This document shows, piece by piece, positions 18,790 to 27,873 of a stretch of DNA of 64,000 nucleotides. A program made the position numbers and the translations under genes. The DNA lies in assembly GCF_900637185.1 (NCBI RefSeq), contig NZ_LR134352.1, positions 1,364,001 through 1,428,000 on the forward strand, given 5' to 3'. Each line of letters starts with the position of its first letter. Position 1 is the stretch's first letter. The stretch is from Nocardia asteroides (GTDB lineage Bacteria; Actinomycetota; Actinomycetes; Mycobacteriales; Mycobacteriaceae). The notes beneath the pieces are model-generated. The model worked only from the letters and a program-made list of their open reading frames with translations, was not told the DNA's origin and did not search any database.

Positions 18790-19650
18790 TCAGGCGGTGG
18801 CGACGAAGCCGGCGACGGCGTCGGTGAAGGCGTCGTTGTCGTCGCCCGCGGCGGTGTGCGCCGCCGTGGAGATCTCGGCGAGGCGGGCGTGCGGAGCCAG
18901 GGCCAGGAAGGCGGCCGCACCCTCGTCGCTGACGACATCGGACTTGCCGCCGCGCACCAGCAGGACCGGGATGGTGAGCGCCTCGGCGGCGGCCTCCATC
19001 TCGGCGATGCGGACCGCGGGCTGGTCCTCGAGGCCGGTGAGCAGGTCGGGGTCCCAGTGCCAGTACCAGCGGCCGTCGCGCTGACGCAGGTTGCGCAGCA
19101 GGCCCTCGGCATTGTCGGGGCGGGGGCGGTGCGGGAGGTAGGCGGCGACCGCGTCGGCCACCTGGTCCAGGGTGTCGAAGCCGTCGCGGTGCCTGCCGAG
19201 GAAGTCCATGACGCGTTCCACACCCGCCGATTCCGAGCGCGGCACGATGTCGACCAGGACCAGCGCGCGGATCAGTTCGCCGCCGGGTGACGCGGTGGCG
19301 AGCAGGCCGGTGATGCCGCCCATGCTCGCGCCGACGACGACGGCGCCCGCCTCGGGGGTGGCGCCGAGCTGTTCGAGCACGGTGCGCAGGTCGCCGACCA
19401 TGGCGTCGCGGGTGTAGTCGCGGGTGGGCGACCAGTCGCTGTCGCCGTGCCCGCGCGCATCCACCGCGACCACGCGCATCCCCGTTGCCGCCAGCGCGGC
19501 GCCGGTGCGCTTCCACGAGTGCCGGTTCTGGCCGCCGCCGTGCAGCATCACCACCAGCTGGCCCTGCTCCGGGCCGAAGCTGTCGGCCACCAGAGTGAGA
19601 CCGTCGGCGCTGCGCAGTCGCACCGTGGTCGGCTCGATCGAGCTCGGCAT
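18790..19650 (-). CDS. Alpha/beta hydrolase
   Basis: A 286-residue soluble hydrolase: oxyanion loop MLHGGGQNRHSW, nucleophile serine in VVGASMGGITG (near residue 106), acid in LLVRGGKSDVVSDE, histidine in AAHTAAGDDND. It resembles haloperoxidase or epoxide-hydrolase-like esterases; substrate unknown. The frame continues 71 codons upstream, but AGGAGGTGCC before ATG 19650 fixes the start. It is divergent from a TetR gene, with two operator-like repeats in the 82-bp gap. Confidence 0.85.
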   Translation of the reverse strand: MPSSIEPTTVRLRSADGLTLVADSFGPEQGQLVVMLHGGGQNRHSWKRTGAALAATGMRVVAVDARGHGDSDWSPTRDYTRDAMVGDLRTVLEQLGATPEAGAVVVGASMGGITGLLATASPGGELIRALVLVDIVPRSESAGVERVMDFLGRHRDGFDTLDQVADAVAAYLPHRPRPDNAEGLLRNLRQRDGRWYWHWDPDLLTGLEDQPAVRIAEMEAAAEALTIPVLLVRGGKSDVVSDEGAAAFLALAPHARLAEISTAAHTAAGDDNDAFTDAVAGFVATA

Positions 19651-19659
19651 GGCACCTCC

Positions 19660-19691
19660 TGAACGTTGTTTACTGTGCTGAACGTTGTTCA
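19660..19691. promoter_or_regulatory. Tandem TetR-type operators
   Basis: TGAACGTTGTTTA (19660-19672) and TGAACGTTGTTCA (19679-19691) are near-identical copies 19 bp apart. The second is a perfect TGAAC-GTT-GTTCA dyad. They lie between the hydrolase and the TetR gene and overlap the hydrolase promoter. Confidence 0.75.
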
Positions 19692-19732
19692 GAATGTAGC
19701 CTGATCCCCCGATCGAAGGGAAGTGGGGACCA

Positions 19733-20368
19733 GTGGCCGAATCGAGCCGGGCCGGGCGTCGCGACGAGATCACCGAGGCCAAACGCGCGATCATCCTGCG
19801 CGCCGCCAGGACGATCTTCGAGGACAGCGGCGTCGACGCGGCCAATATCCGGGCCATCGCCACTGCCGCCGGCTACACCCCCGGCGCCCTCTACGCCTAC
19901 TTCCCGAGCAAGGAACACATCTACGCCGCGCTGCTGGGCGAATCGCTGGCCCGCCTGTCCGCCGAGGTGGCGGCGGTGACCGCCCTCGACGACCCCGCCG
20001 CCCGTTTCCGTGCCGCGGGCCTGGCCTTCTTCGACTTCTACGACGGCAACCCCCGCGACCTGGACCTGGGCTTCTACCTCTTCCGCGGCGGCATCCGCCC
20101 GCACGGCCTCGGCGCCGAACTGGACGCCGGCCTGAACGCGGCGATGCTCGCCGGCCTCGGCCCGATCGTCTCCGCGGCGAGGGAACTGGGCGCCTCCGAG
20201 GAACGCGCCCGCGTCGTCACCGCCGACGTCCTCGCCCACCTGTCCGGCCTGCTCCTGCTGGCCCACACCAAACGCCTCGCCCTCCTCAGCGGCGGCGCCG
20301 ACGCCCGCCCGATGATGCTCGAATACCTCGACCTCCGCATCGAAGCCCTCCGCGCGGGACGCGGCTGA
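19733..20368 (+). CDS. TetR-family transcriptional regulator
   Basis: A 211-residue one-component repressor. The N-terminal HTH reads RAARTIFEDSGVDAANIRAIATAAGYTPGALYAYFPSKE (split here as two stretches around IRAIATAAG), the canonical TetR domain with YAYFPSKE. The ligand domain (residues about 60-211) is not assignable. It is divergent from the alpha/beta hydrolase and probably represses it and itself through the TGAAC-GTT-GTTCA sites. Confidence 0.92.
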   Translation: MAESSRAGRRDEITEAKRAIILRAARTIFEDSGVDAANIRAIATAAGYTPGALYAYFPSKEHIYAALLGESLARLSAEVAAVTALDDPAARFRAAGLAFFDFYDGNPRDLDLGFYLFRGGIRPHGLGAELDAGLNAAMLAGLGPIVSAARELGASEERARVVTADVLAHLSGLLLLAHTKRLALLSGGADARPMMLEYLDLRIEALRAGRG

Positions 20369-20399
20369 CCCGTCGCACCCCTTCGGTAGCGTTTCCGGG

Positions 20400-20795
20400 A
20401 TGGCTGGACGTAAGGCGGTGGAACCCGCGCAGGTGCGGGCGGCGGTGGTGGCGGTGGCGGACTGGTTGCGGGCGACGGACGCGCCCGCGCCGGAGCGGGC
20501 GGCGGTCGCGGCGGCGGTGCGGGCGACGGCGAGGGCGCTGGCGGCGGACGCGCCGGGGCATTCGGTGGAGGTGCGGGTACCGCCGTTCGTGGCGGTGCAG
20601 TGCGTCGAGGGCCCGCGGCACACCAGGGGGACCCCGCCGAATGTGGTGGAAACCGATCCGCGGACCTGGTTGCTGCTGGCCACCGGACTGCTGGAATTCG
20701 ACGACGCGGTGGCCGCGGGCGCGCTGTCGGTCTCGGGCACGCGGGCGGGGGAGATCGCGGCGTGGCTGCCGATCGTGCCGGTCGACGCCGGGTGA
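20400..20795 (+). CDS. Sterol-carrier-like protein (SCP_3 type, Rv0807-like)
   Basis: A 131-residue cytosolic protein: an N-terminal helix pair, then a beta-rich half with VEVRVPPFVAVQCVEGPRHT, TDPRTWLLLATG and the ending VSGTRAGEIAAWLPI. This matches the 'bacterial SCP orthologue' family found next to purF in mycobacteria. The biochemical role is unknown. TAGCGT at 20387-20392 is seven bases before the ATG, indicating a leaderless mRNA. Confidence 0.75.
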   Translation: MAGRKAVEPAQVRAAVVAVADWLRATDAPAPERAAVAAAVRATARALAADAPGHSVEVRVPPFVAVQCVEGPRHTRGTPPNVVETDPRTWLLLATGLLEFDDAVAAGALSVSGTRAGEIAAWLPIVPVDAG

Positions 20796-20808
20796 GACCG
20801 GCGCGCGG

Positions 20809-22236
20809 TCAGCCGGCCTTCTTCCCGATCATGTTCTCCCGGTGCAGTCCCTTGGCGTCGTAGTACTTGGTGATCACGATGCCGCCGACGATGGCCAGGG
20901 CCAACCCGAGCAGCGCCATCCAGATCCCGCGCCCGAGTCCGGCGGTGTAGTCGGATTCGAAGTACAGGATCGAGCGCATGCCCAGGTACACCTGGTGCAT
21001 CGGCTCGAACTCGGCCAGCCAGGCGATGTAGGTGGGCACCGCCTGAATCGGGACGGTGCCGCTCGACGAGGGCAGGCCGAGGATGACGAACACGGCCAGG
21101 TTGATCAGCAGGCCCGCGGTACCGAAGGCGGCCAGCGACGCCATACAGGTCATCCCGACCGCGACCAGCGCGAGGACGGAATACAGCAGCAGCTGCGTCG
21201 GCTGGTCACCGGCTACGCCGAGGATCTTCGCCACCACCAGGTAGAGCAGCGAGATCACCACGGCCACGAAGATCATCACGCCCCACTTGATCAGCAGCGT
21301 GCGGAACCGGGAGATCGGCGTCGGCGGATAGTGCACGTACCAGGGGCCGTACTCGGTGGGCTGGAAACCGAGCTGGGCGTCGACCATCGTGTGGATGACC
21401 ATCGCGCCGACCACACCCGCCATCAGGATCAGCAGCGCGTAGAAGAAGGCGGTCAGGCCGAGGCCGGAGCCCTTGCCGAGCGGTCGCCATTCGCGTTCCA
21501 CCACCTGGATGGGCTGGGCCAGGGTGAGCTGGGCGGCGCCGGAGATCTCCGGCGCCGGCGCGCCCGCGGGCGTCGCGGCGAGGGTGTCGCGGACCCGCGC
21601 GCTCAGCTGCTGTCCGACCTGCTTGTTCACCTCGGTCATCGCCTGCGCGCCGATGCGGGTGACGATCCCCGCCGAGTACGGACCCATGCCGGAATTGGTC
21701 TGCACGGTGATGATCGGCCGCTCTATCTCACCGCCCACCACACTGCCCACACCGAGAATTCCCAGCCGTTTGCTGAAATCGCTGGGGATGATGATGGCGC
21801 CGTAGATCTGCGCCGTGCGCATCAGCCGATCGGATTCGCTGATCCCGACCACGCGCAGGTCGACCTGGTCGGCGGGCACTCCCGCGACGAGGGCGTCGGC
21901 GACCTGCTTGCCGAAATTCACCTGCTCGGTCCCCGCGCCGGTGTCGATGGTGTCGCCGACGTCCTGGTTGACGAGCACGATCGGGAAATCGTGCAGATTC
22001 CCCTCGGGATCGGCGATGTAGGCCAGATACATGATGCCGAGCAGGGACAACACCACGGCGAGCACCGTGGTCGGCGCCAGCACGATCCTGGCCCACTGCC
22101 TGCGAGAGATCCCGACTGTGTCCAATCTCGCTGCACCACGCGGCGACGTATCGGAATCCTTCGGCGCCGAATCGGCGTTGACGCTAGGTGACGCCGGGGA
22201 ATCGGCTGATTCGTGCGCACTGTCATCGGTGGTCAC
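20809..22236 (-). CDS. YhgE/Pip-type (DUF3533) membrane protein
   Basis: About 475 residues: a charged N-terminal tail, one transmembrane helix (VLAVVLSLLGIMYLAYI), a large outer domain (DFPIVLVNQDVGDTIDTGAG, GAIIIPSDFSKRLG), then five C-terminal helices and a lysine-rich tail (ENMIGKKAG). This ABC-2-like topology is that of YhgE/Pip and SNG1-type exporters; in other actinobacteria such genes accompany small-molecule or antibiotic export. The start at GTG 22236 is favoured because TACGGT lies seven bases upstream; the open frame extends further. It sits beside the divergent purF promoter. Confidence 0.75.
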   Translation of the reverse strand: MTTDDSAHESADSPASPSVNADSAPKDSDTSPRGAARLDTVGISRRQWARIVLAPTTVLAVVLSLLGIMYLAYIADPEGNLHDFPIVLVNQDVGDTIDTGAGTEQVNFGKQVADALVAGVPADQVDLRVVGISESDRLMRTAQIYGAIIIPSDFSKRLGILGVGSVVGGEIERPIITVQTNSGMGPYSAGIVTRIGAQAMTEVNKQVGQQLSARVRDTLAATPAGAPAPEISGAAQLTLAQPIQVVEREWRPLGKGSGLGLTAFFYALLILMAGVVGAMVIHTMVDAQLGFQPTEYGPWYVHYPPTPISRFRTLLIKWGVMIFVAVVISLLYLVVAKILGVAGDQPTQLLLYSVLALVAVGMTCMASLAAFGTAGLLINLAVFVILGLPSSSGTVPIQAVPTYIAWLAEFEPMHQVYLGMRSILYFESDYTAGLGRGIWMALLGLALAIVGGIVITKYYDAKGLHRENMIGKKAG

Positions 22237-22331
22237 GATCGGCACCGTAGCAGCTGCGCCCCCGGAATCCGGGTGATCGCCCACGGTCGATTGCGCCGGG
22301 TTTGCGCCGCGGTGTACGTCGAGGTCCTGAT

Positions 22332-22351
22332 CACCCGTAGAATGACGGGTG
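22332..22351. promoter_or_regulatory. purF promoter -10 inside an inverted repeat
   Basis: CACCCGT-AGAATG-ACGGGTG is a perfect 7-bp dyad that overlaps the -10-like TAGAAT at 22338-22343. It lies 30 bp before the preferred purF start, so a repressor or an RNA hairpin here could control purF. Confidence 0.55.
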
Positions 22352-22381
22352 CCCCCAGCCCGCCCGAACAGGGAGCAAACG

Positions 22382-23962
22382 GTGAACGACGCCGATCGCA
22401 CGATCGACAGTACTTCCGCACTTCCGGACCAGCCCGAGAACGAGCCCCGCGAGGAGTGTGGCGTCTTCGGCGTCTGGGCTCCCGACGAGGACGTCGCCAA
22501 GCTCACCTACTACGGCCTCTACGCCCTGCAGCATCGCGGGCAGGAGGCGGCGGGCATCGCCGTCTCCGACGGCTCCCAGATCCTGGTCTTCAAGGATCTC
22601 GGCCTGGTCAGCCAGGTCTTCGACGAGCAGACCCTGGGCGCCATGCCGGGGCACATCGCCGTCGGTCACTGCCGGTACTCCACCACCGGTGGCGTCACCT
22701 GGGAGAACGCGCAGCCGATCTTCCGCACCACCGCCGTCGGCTCCGGCCTGGCGCTGGGGCACAACGGCAACCTGGTCAACACCGCCGAATTGGCCGGTCG
22801 CGCACGCGAACTGGGGCTGATCGGGGCGGGCGTCATCGACGGCCGCCCGCAGATGACCGGCGCCACCTCCGACTCCGACATCGTCACCGCGCTGCTGGCG
22901 CACGCCGCGGCCGACTCGAGTATCGAGCAGGCCGCGATGGAACTGCTGCCGCAGCTGCGCGGCGCGTTCTGCCTGACGTTCATGGACGAGCACACCCTCT
23001 ACGCCGCGCGTGACCCGCACGGCGTGCGCCCGCTGGTGCTGGGCCGGCTGGAGCGCGGCTGGGTGGTCGCCTCCGAGACCGCCGCGCTCGACATCGTCGG
23101 CGCCGCCTTCGTGCGTGAGATCGAGCCGGGCGAGCTGCTGGCCATCGACTCCGACGGCGTGCGCTCGATGCGTTTCGCCAACCCCGAGCCCAAGGGCTGT
23201 GTCTTCGAGTACGTGTACCTGGCGCGCCCCGACACCACCATCGCGGGTCGTTCGGTGCACTCCACCCGCGTGGAGATCGGCCGCAAGCTGGCCAAGGAGA
23301 ACCCGATCGACGCCGATCTGGTGATCCCGGTGCCCGAGTCGGGCACCCCGGCCGCGGTCGGTTACGCGCAGGGCTCCGGCATTCCCTACGGCCAGGGCCT
23401 GATGAAGAACGCCTACGTGGGCCGCACCTTCATCCAGCCCAGCCAGACCATCCGCCAGCTCGGTATCCGGCTCAAGCTCAACCCGCTGCGCGAGGTGATC
23501 CGCGGCAAGCGGCTGATCGTCGTCGACGACTCGATCGTGCGCGGCAACACCCAGCGCGCGCTGATCCGCATGCTGCGGGAGGCAGGCGCGCTGGAGATCC
23601 ACGTGCGGATCGCGTCGCCGCCGGTGAAGTGGCCCTGCTTCTACGGCATCGACTTCGCCTCGCGCGCGGAGCTGATCGCCAACGGCGCGGGCTCCGACGA
23701 CAGCTACGAGGACATGGTCGAGAACGTGCGCCGCTCGATCGGCGCCGACAGCCTGGGCTACATCTCCACCGAGGGCATGATCGCGGCCACCGAGCAGCCC
23801 GCCTCGCGGCTGTGTACCGCCTGCTTCACCGGCGAGTACCCGATCCCGCTGCCGGAGGAGGCCGCCATCGGCAAGAACGTGCTCGAGGGCATGCTGTCGG
23901 GCAAGCCGGAGGCGAAGCTGCTCGCCGAGAACGTGAACGCCGACGCGCTGAGCAGGCCGTAG
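22382..23962 (+). CDS. purF: Amidophosphoribosyltransferase
   Basis: The first committed enzyme of purine synthesis, making phosphoribosylamine from PRPP and glutamine. The N-terminal nucleophile hydrolase domain begins at Cys26 (REECGVFGVW) after a propeptide. The PRPP-binding loop is RLIVVDDSIVRGNT, and several cysteines fit the Fe-S form found in Gram-positives (for example VKWPCFYG and RLCTACFTGEYP). Length is 526 residues from GTG 22382, which has GGGAGC upstream; GTG 22349 would place the start inside the promoter dyad. A strong terminator follows. Confidence 0.95.
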   Translation: MNDADRTIDSTSALPDQPENEPREECGVFGVWAPDEDVAKLTYYGLYALQHRGQEAAGIAVSDGSQILVFKDLGLVSQVFDEQTLGAMPGHIAVGHCRYSTTGGVTWENAQPIFRTTAVGSGLALGHNGNLVNTAELAGRARELGLIGAGVIDGRPQMTGATSDSDIVTALLAHAAADSSIEQAAMELLPQLRGAFCLTFMDEHTLYAARDPHGVRPLVLGRLERGWVVASETAALDIVGAAFVREIEPGELLAIDSDGVRSMRFANPEPKGCVFEYVYLARPDTTIAGRSVHSTRVEIGRKLAKENPIDADLVIPVPESGTPAAVGYAQGSGIPYGQGLMKNAYVGRTFIQPSQTIRQLGIRLKLNPLREVIRGKRLIVVDDSIVRGNTQRALIRMLREAGALEIHVRIASPPVKWPCFYGIDFASRAELIANGAGSDDSYEDMVENVRRSIGADSLGYISTEGMIAATEQPASRLCTACFTGEYPIPLPEEAAIGKNVLEGMLSGKPEAKLLAENVNADALSRP

Positions 23963-23981
23963 CGCCGCATCGCCGACGCAC

Positions 23982-24016
23982 GGGGCCGGTCAGGATAAAC
24001 CTGATCGGCCCCTTTT
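23982..24016 (+). terminator. purF rho-independent terminator
   Basis: A 13-bp stem (GGGGCCGGTCAGG with CCTGATCGGCCCC, one G-U pair), loop ATAAA, followed by TTTT. It lies 20 bp after the purF stop. Confidence 0.88.
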
Positions 24017-24206
24017 GCGTTGTGTACGTGAATAATTCCGGTCGACGATATTTACGTAAGATTAGTTCATAACATCCCCGCAATTTTTCGCCCGATTTGA
24101 AACTGGGCGGTAATGGTTCGCCTGTACGGTCCCCCGTTATATCGCTGGCTCACCGCGCCGGCGCCGCGTCCGTGATCCGGGTGTGGCGGCGACACGGCGT
24201 TCGAGA
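24017..24206. promoter_or_regulatory. AT-rich leader of the peptide transporter operon
   Basis: This 190-bp stretch is conspicuously AT-rich for the window. TACGTGAATA (24025-24034) and TATTTACGTA (24049-24058) form an imperfect inverted repeat (9 of 10 matches) around a 14-nt centre. TTGAAA lies near 24096. No gene is seen. It is the likely regulatory region for the transporter genes that follow. Confidence 0.45.
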
Positions 24207-25832
24207 ATGGACCTGATGTTGAACAGTGCAGGGAATGCTCGCAGGAATCGCGCGAAACAAGTTGCCGCAGTGGGGGTTGCGGCGGTCGTCGCGGCCGCGC
24301 TGGCGGGGTGCGGGTCGGGCCGCACGGACGAGGCGGGTTCCGGGGCGGGGCTGGTCGTCGGCACCACCGACAAGATCTTCTCGCTCGACCCGGCCGCCGC
24401 CTACGACAACGGCTCGCTGCTGGTGGAGAACCAGATCTATTCGTATCTGCTGAATTTCGCGCCCGGCGACACCACGCCCAAGCCCGACGCGGCGGAGAAG
24501 TGCGAGTTCACCGCACCCACCGTCTACACGTGCAAGATCAAATCCGGACTGCAATTCGCCAGCGGTAATCCGTTGACCGCCAAGAGCGTCAAGTTCTCCT
24601 TCGACCGGATGCTGAAGATCAACGATCCGCACGGTCCCGCCTCGCTGCTCGGCAATCTCGACAAGACCGACGTGGTCGACGATCTCACCGTCGCGTTCAC
24701 GCTGAAGGTCGCCAACGACCAGACCTTCCCGACGATCCTGCCCACCCAGGCCGGGCCGATCGTCGACGAGCGGGTGTTCCCCGCCGACAAGGTCGCCACC
24801 GACGACGAGGTGGTCGCGGGCAAGGGCTACTCCGGCCCGTACACGATCACCAGCTACGACAAGAACAAACTCGTGGAGTACCAAGCGAATCCGGCCTACC
24901 AGGGCATCCTCGGCACGCCGAGGAACACCTCGGTGTCGACCAAGTACTACGCCACCTCCGACAACCTCAAGCTGGACCTGCAGAACGGCGCCATCGACGT
25001 CGGCTACCGCTCGTTCACGCCCACCGACATCGACTCGCTGCGCGCCGATTCCAAGGTGGAGGTCACCGACGGACCCGGCGGCGAGCTGCGCTACATCGTG
25101 TTCAACATGAACACCATGCCGGGCGGGACCCCCGAGCAGAAGCTGGCCGTGCGCAAGGCGCTCGCGTCGTCGGTGGACCGCGAAGCCCTCGCCGCCTCGG
25201 TGTACAAGAACACCTACCAGCCCGCGTACGGCTATGTGCCCCAGGGCATGACGGGCGCGGCCGAGCCGTTGAAGGAGCTCTACGGCGCCAAGCCGGACAA
25301 GACTCGCGCGGCGAAGTTCCTGGCCGACGCCGGTGTCGCCACCCCGGTGACGCTGAACCTGCAATACAACCCGGACCACTACGGGTCGAGCTCGTCGGAG
25401 GAGTACGCCGCGGTCAAGTCCCAGCTCGAGGCGTCGGGCCTGTTCAAGGTGAACCTGCAGTCCACCGAATGGGTCACCTACCAGAGGGAACGCGCCGCCG
25501 ACGGCTACCCGCTCTACCAGTTCGGCTGGTTCCCGGACTTCCCGGACGCCGACAACTACCTCTCGCCGTTCTTCGGGCCGAACAACTTCCTGCAGTCGCA
25601 CTTCGAGAACCCGGGCATCAACGCCCAGCTGACCGCCGAGACCACCGAGGCCGACCCGGCCAAGCGGGTCGAGCTGCTGCGCAAGATCCAGACCGACCTG
25701 GCGCAGAACTTCCTGCCCACGCTCCCGCTGCTGTCGGGTAAGCAGGTCGCGGTGTCGAAGCCGGGCGTCACCGGTGTCGACCAGACCCTCGACGGCTCCT
25801 TCAAGTTCCGGTTCACGGTACTGAGCAAGTGA
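24207..25832 (+). CDS. Peptide ABC transporter substrate-binding lipoprotein
   Basis: A family 5 extracellular solute-binding protein of about 541 residues. It has a signal peptide ending in lipobox LAGC, and the family segments IFSLDPAAAYDN, LTAKSVKFSFDRM and YRSFTPTDIDSLRAD. It captures oligopeptides or similar cationic solutes outside the cell and hands them to the permeases downstream. Start codons GTG 24183, ATG 24207 and ATG 24216 are all possible; none has a strong ribosome site, and 24207 gives the best signal peptide. The next gene overlaps its stop. Confidence 0.9.
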   Translation: MDLMLNSAGNARRNRAKQVAAVGVAAVVAAALAGCGSGRTDEAGSGAGLVVGTTDKIFSLDPAAAYDNGSLLVENQIYSYLLNFAPGDTTPKPDAAEKCEFTAPTVYTCKIKSGLQFASGNPLTAKSVKFSFDRMLKINDPHGPASLLGNLDKTDVVDDLTVAFTLKVANDQTFPTILPTQAGPIVDERVFPADKVATDDEVVAGKGYSGPYTITSYDKNKLVEYQANPAYQGILGTPRNTSVSTKYYATSDNLKLDLQNGAIDVGYRSFTPTDIDSLRADSKVEVTDGPGGELRYIVFNMNTMPGGTPEQKLAVRKALASSVDREALAASVYKNTYQPAYGYVPQGMTGAAEPLKELYGAKPDKTRAAKFLADAGVATPVTLNLQYNPDHYGSSSSEEYAAVKSQLEASGLFKVNLQSTEWVTYQRERAADGYPLYQFGWFPDFPDADNYLSPFFGPNNFLQSHFENPGINAQLTAETTEADPAKRVELLRKIQTDLAQNFLPTLPLLSGKQVAVSKPGVTGVDQTLDGSFKFRFTVLSK

Positions 25833-26926
25833 GTGATGTGCCCGCCGCATCCGGATCGCTGATCCGGGTGCGGCGCCTCGAGTGGATGCGCGGCGGGGAC
25901 TCCCGCCAGGTGGCGTTGCTGCGGTATCTGCTGATCCGGCTGCTGCTGATCCTGCCGACCGCGTGGCTGCTGGTGACGGTGGTGTTCTTCCTGATGCGGG
26001 TGATCGGCGACCCGATCAGCGCGGCGATGGGCGGCAGGCTCACCCAGGACCAGATCGAGCAGCGCAAGGAGGCCGCCGGGCTGAATCGGCCCATCCTGAC
26101 CCAGTATTGGGAGTACCTGACCGGTTTCCTGCACGGCGACTTCGGCCGCACCCAGGACAATCAGGCCATCGCCGACGTGGTGATCACCTACGGCGCCGCC
26201 ACTTTCGAGCTGGTGTTCTGGGGCCTGCTGGTGGCCTTCGCCATCGGGATCCCGCTGGGCAGATACGCCGCGACACATCGGGATTCGACCTCGGACGCGG
26301 TGCTTCGCTTCTCGGCGGTGCTGGCCTATGCGGCGCCGGTGTTCTTCGTCGGCATGCTGCTCAAGCTGATCTTCTCGGTGTGGCTCGGCTGGTTTCCGGT
26401 GGGCGGACGGGCCAGTACCGACGTGGAACTGGCGCTGCAACACGTCTCGCCGAAGACCAACATCCTGATCGTCGACTCGATCCTCTACGGCGAACCCGCC
26501 TATGTGCTCGACGTGCTCGAGCACGCGGTGCTGCCCGCGGTCGCGCTCGGGCTGCTCACCGGCGGCATCTTCCTGCGGCTGATCCGGGTGAATCTCATAC
26601 AGATCCTGCGCAGCGACTACGTGGAGGCGGCCAGGGCGCGCGGGTTGTCCGCGCGGGTGGTCACCGGCAGGCACGCGGTGCGCAACGCGCTGATCCCGAT
26701 CATCACGGTGATGGGCATGTGCATCGCGATGATGCTCGGCGGCGCGGTACTCACCGAGACCACCTTCGAGTGGAAGGGCCTGGGCTATCAGCTGGCCGAG
26801 TACCTGCGCGCCAGAGACTTCATCGCGGTGCAGGGCATCGTCGCGTTCATCGCGGTGGTGGTGGCGGTGATGAGCTTCGTCGTCGACGCGGTGGTGGCGC
26901 TGATCGACCCGAGGGTGAGGTTCTGA
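25829..26926 (+). CDS. Peptide ABC transporter permease, DppB type
   Basis: A 365-residue inner-membrane permease with six helices. The N terminus has the DppB/OppB pattern (LIRLLLILPTAWLLVTVVFF), the large outer loop carries DPISAAMGG, and the EAA coupling loop is YVEAARARGLSARVV. The GTG start overlaps the stop of the binding-protein gene, and the next permease overlaps its stop (TGATG), so the operon is tightly coupled. Confidence 0.92.
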   Translation: MSDVPAASGSLIRVRRLEWMRGGDSRQVALLRYLLIRLLLILPTAWLLVTVVFFLMRVIGDPISAAMGGRLTQDQIEQRKEAAGLNRPILTQYWEYLTGFLHGDFGRTQDNQAIADVVITYGAATFELVFWGLLVAFAIGIPLGRYAATHRDSTSDAVLRFSAVLAYAAPVFFVGMLLKLIFSVWLGWFPVGGRASTDVELALQHVSPKTNILIVDSILYGEPAYVLDVLEHAVLPAVALGLLTGGIFLRLIRVNLIQILRSDYVEAARARGLSARVVTGRHAVRNALIPIITVMGMCIAMMLGGAVLTETTFEWKGLGYQLAEYLRARDFIAVQGIVAFIAVVVAVMSFVVDAVVALIDPRVRF

Positions 26927-27873
26927 TGAGCGGGAACCGGCGGCGTCTGCTCGGCGCCGATCTGCTGTCGAAGACCGCGGGGCTGCAACGGATCACGCTG
27001 ATCACCGGCCTGGTGCTGGTGGCCGGGTTCGTGTTCGTCGCGGCGTTCGCGCCGCTGCTCGCGCCGTACGGGCTGGCCCAGAACAGTTCCGACGGTGTGG
27101 CTTTCGCATCGCAGCAGCCGCCGTCGGCGCAGCACTGGTTCGGTACCTCGGTGCGCTCCGAGGACGTGTTCTCCCGGGTGCTGTTCGGCGCGCGCACCGC
27201 ACTGCTGGTGATCGTGATCGCGGTGGTGCTCTCGCTGCTGGTGGGGGTGCCGCTGGGGCTGCTGTCCGGGTACGTCGGGCGCTGGATCGACCGGGTGCTG
27301 GTGCTGGTCATGGACGCCATCTACGCGTTCCCGACGCTGCTGCTCGCCATCGTGGTCTCGATCGTCGTCGCCGGTGGTACGTCGAGCAGCCTGGGCGGCA
27401 TGCTGTCGGCGGCCATCGCGATCACGGTCGTGTATGTGCCGCAGTACTTCCGGGTGGTGCGCAACGCGACGGTGGCGGTGAAGACCGAACCGTATGTCGA
27501 CGCGGCGCGCGTCACCGGGGCGTCGACGGCGCGCATCATGTTCCGGCACATCCTGTCCAATGTCACCGGGTCGCTGCCGGTGATCGTCACCATCAACGCC
27601 GCCGACGCCATCCTCACCCTGGCGGCGCTGGGCTTCCTCGGGTTCGGCATCGAGCCGACGCAGGCCGCCGAATGGGGCTACGACCTGAACAAGGCGCTCA
27701 ACGACGTGTCCAACGGGATCTGGTGGACCTCCATCTTCCCCGGCACCGCCATCGTGCTCGTCGTGCTCGGGATGACGCTGGTCGGCGAGAGCATCGACGA
27801 GACGCTCAACCCACTGCTGCGCACCCGCCGCGCGGTCACCACGGCCGAAGAGAAGGAGACGGTCGATGACTGA
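26926..27873 (+). CDS. Peptide ABC transporter permease, DppC type
   Basis: A 315-residue permease starting at ATG 26926 within TGATG. The first helix (ITLITGLVLVAGFVFVAAF) is followed by the loop HWFGTSVRSEDVFSRVLFG, typical of DppC (HxxGTDxxGRD-like), and the EAA loop YVDAARVTGASTARI. The reading frame is open far upstream, but that part is the shadow of the dppB-like gene. It pairs with the DppB-type protein to form the channel. Confidence 0.92.
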   Translation: MSGNRRRLLGADLLSKTAGLQRITLITGLVLVAGFVFVAAFAPLLAPYGLAQNSSDGVAFASQQPPSAQHWFGTSVRSEDVFSRVLFGARTALLVIVIAVVLSLLVGVPLGLLSGYVGRWIDRVLVLVMDAIYAFPTLLLAIVVSIVVAGGTSSSLGGMLSAAIAITVVYVPQYFRVVRNATVAVKTEPYVDAARVTGASTARIMFRHILSNVTGSLPVIVTINAADAILTLAALGFLGFGIEPTQAAEWGYDLNKALNDVSNGIWWTSIFPGTAIVLVVLGMTLVGESIDETLNPLLRTRRAVTTAEEKETVDD

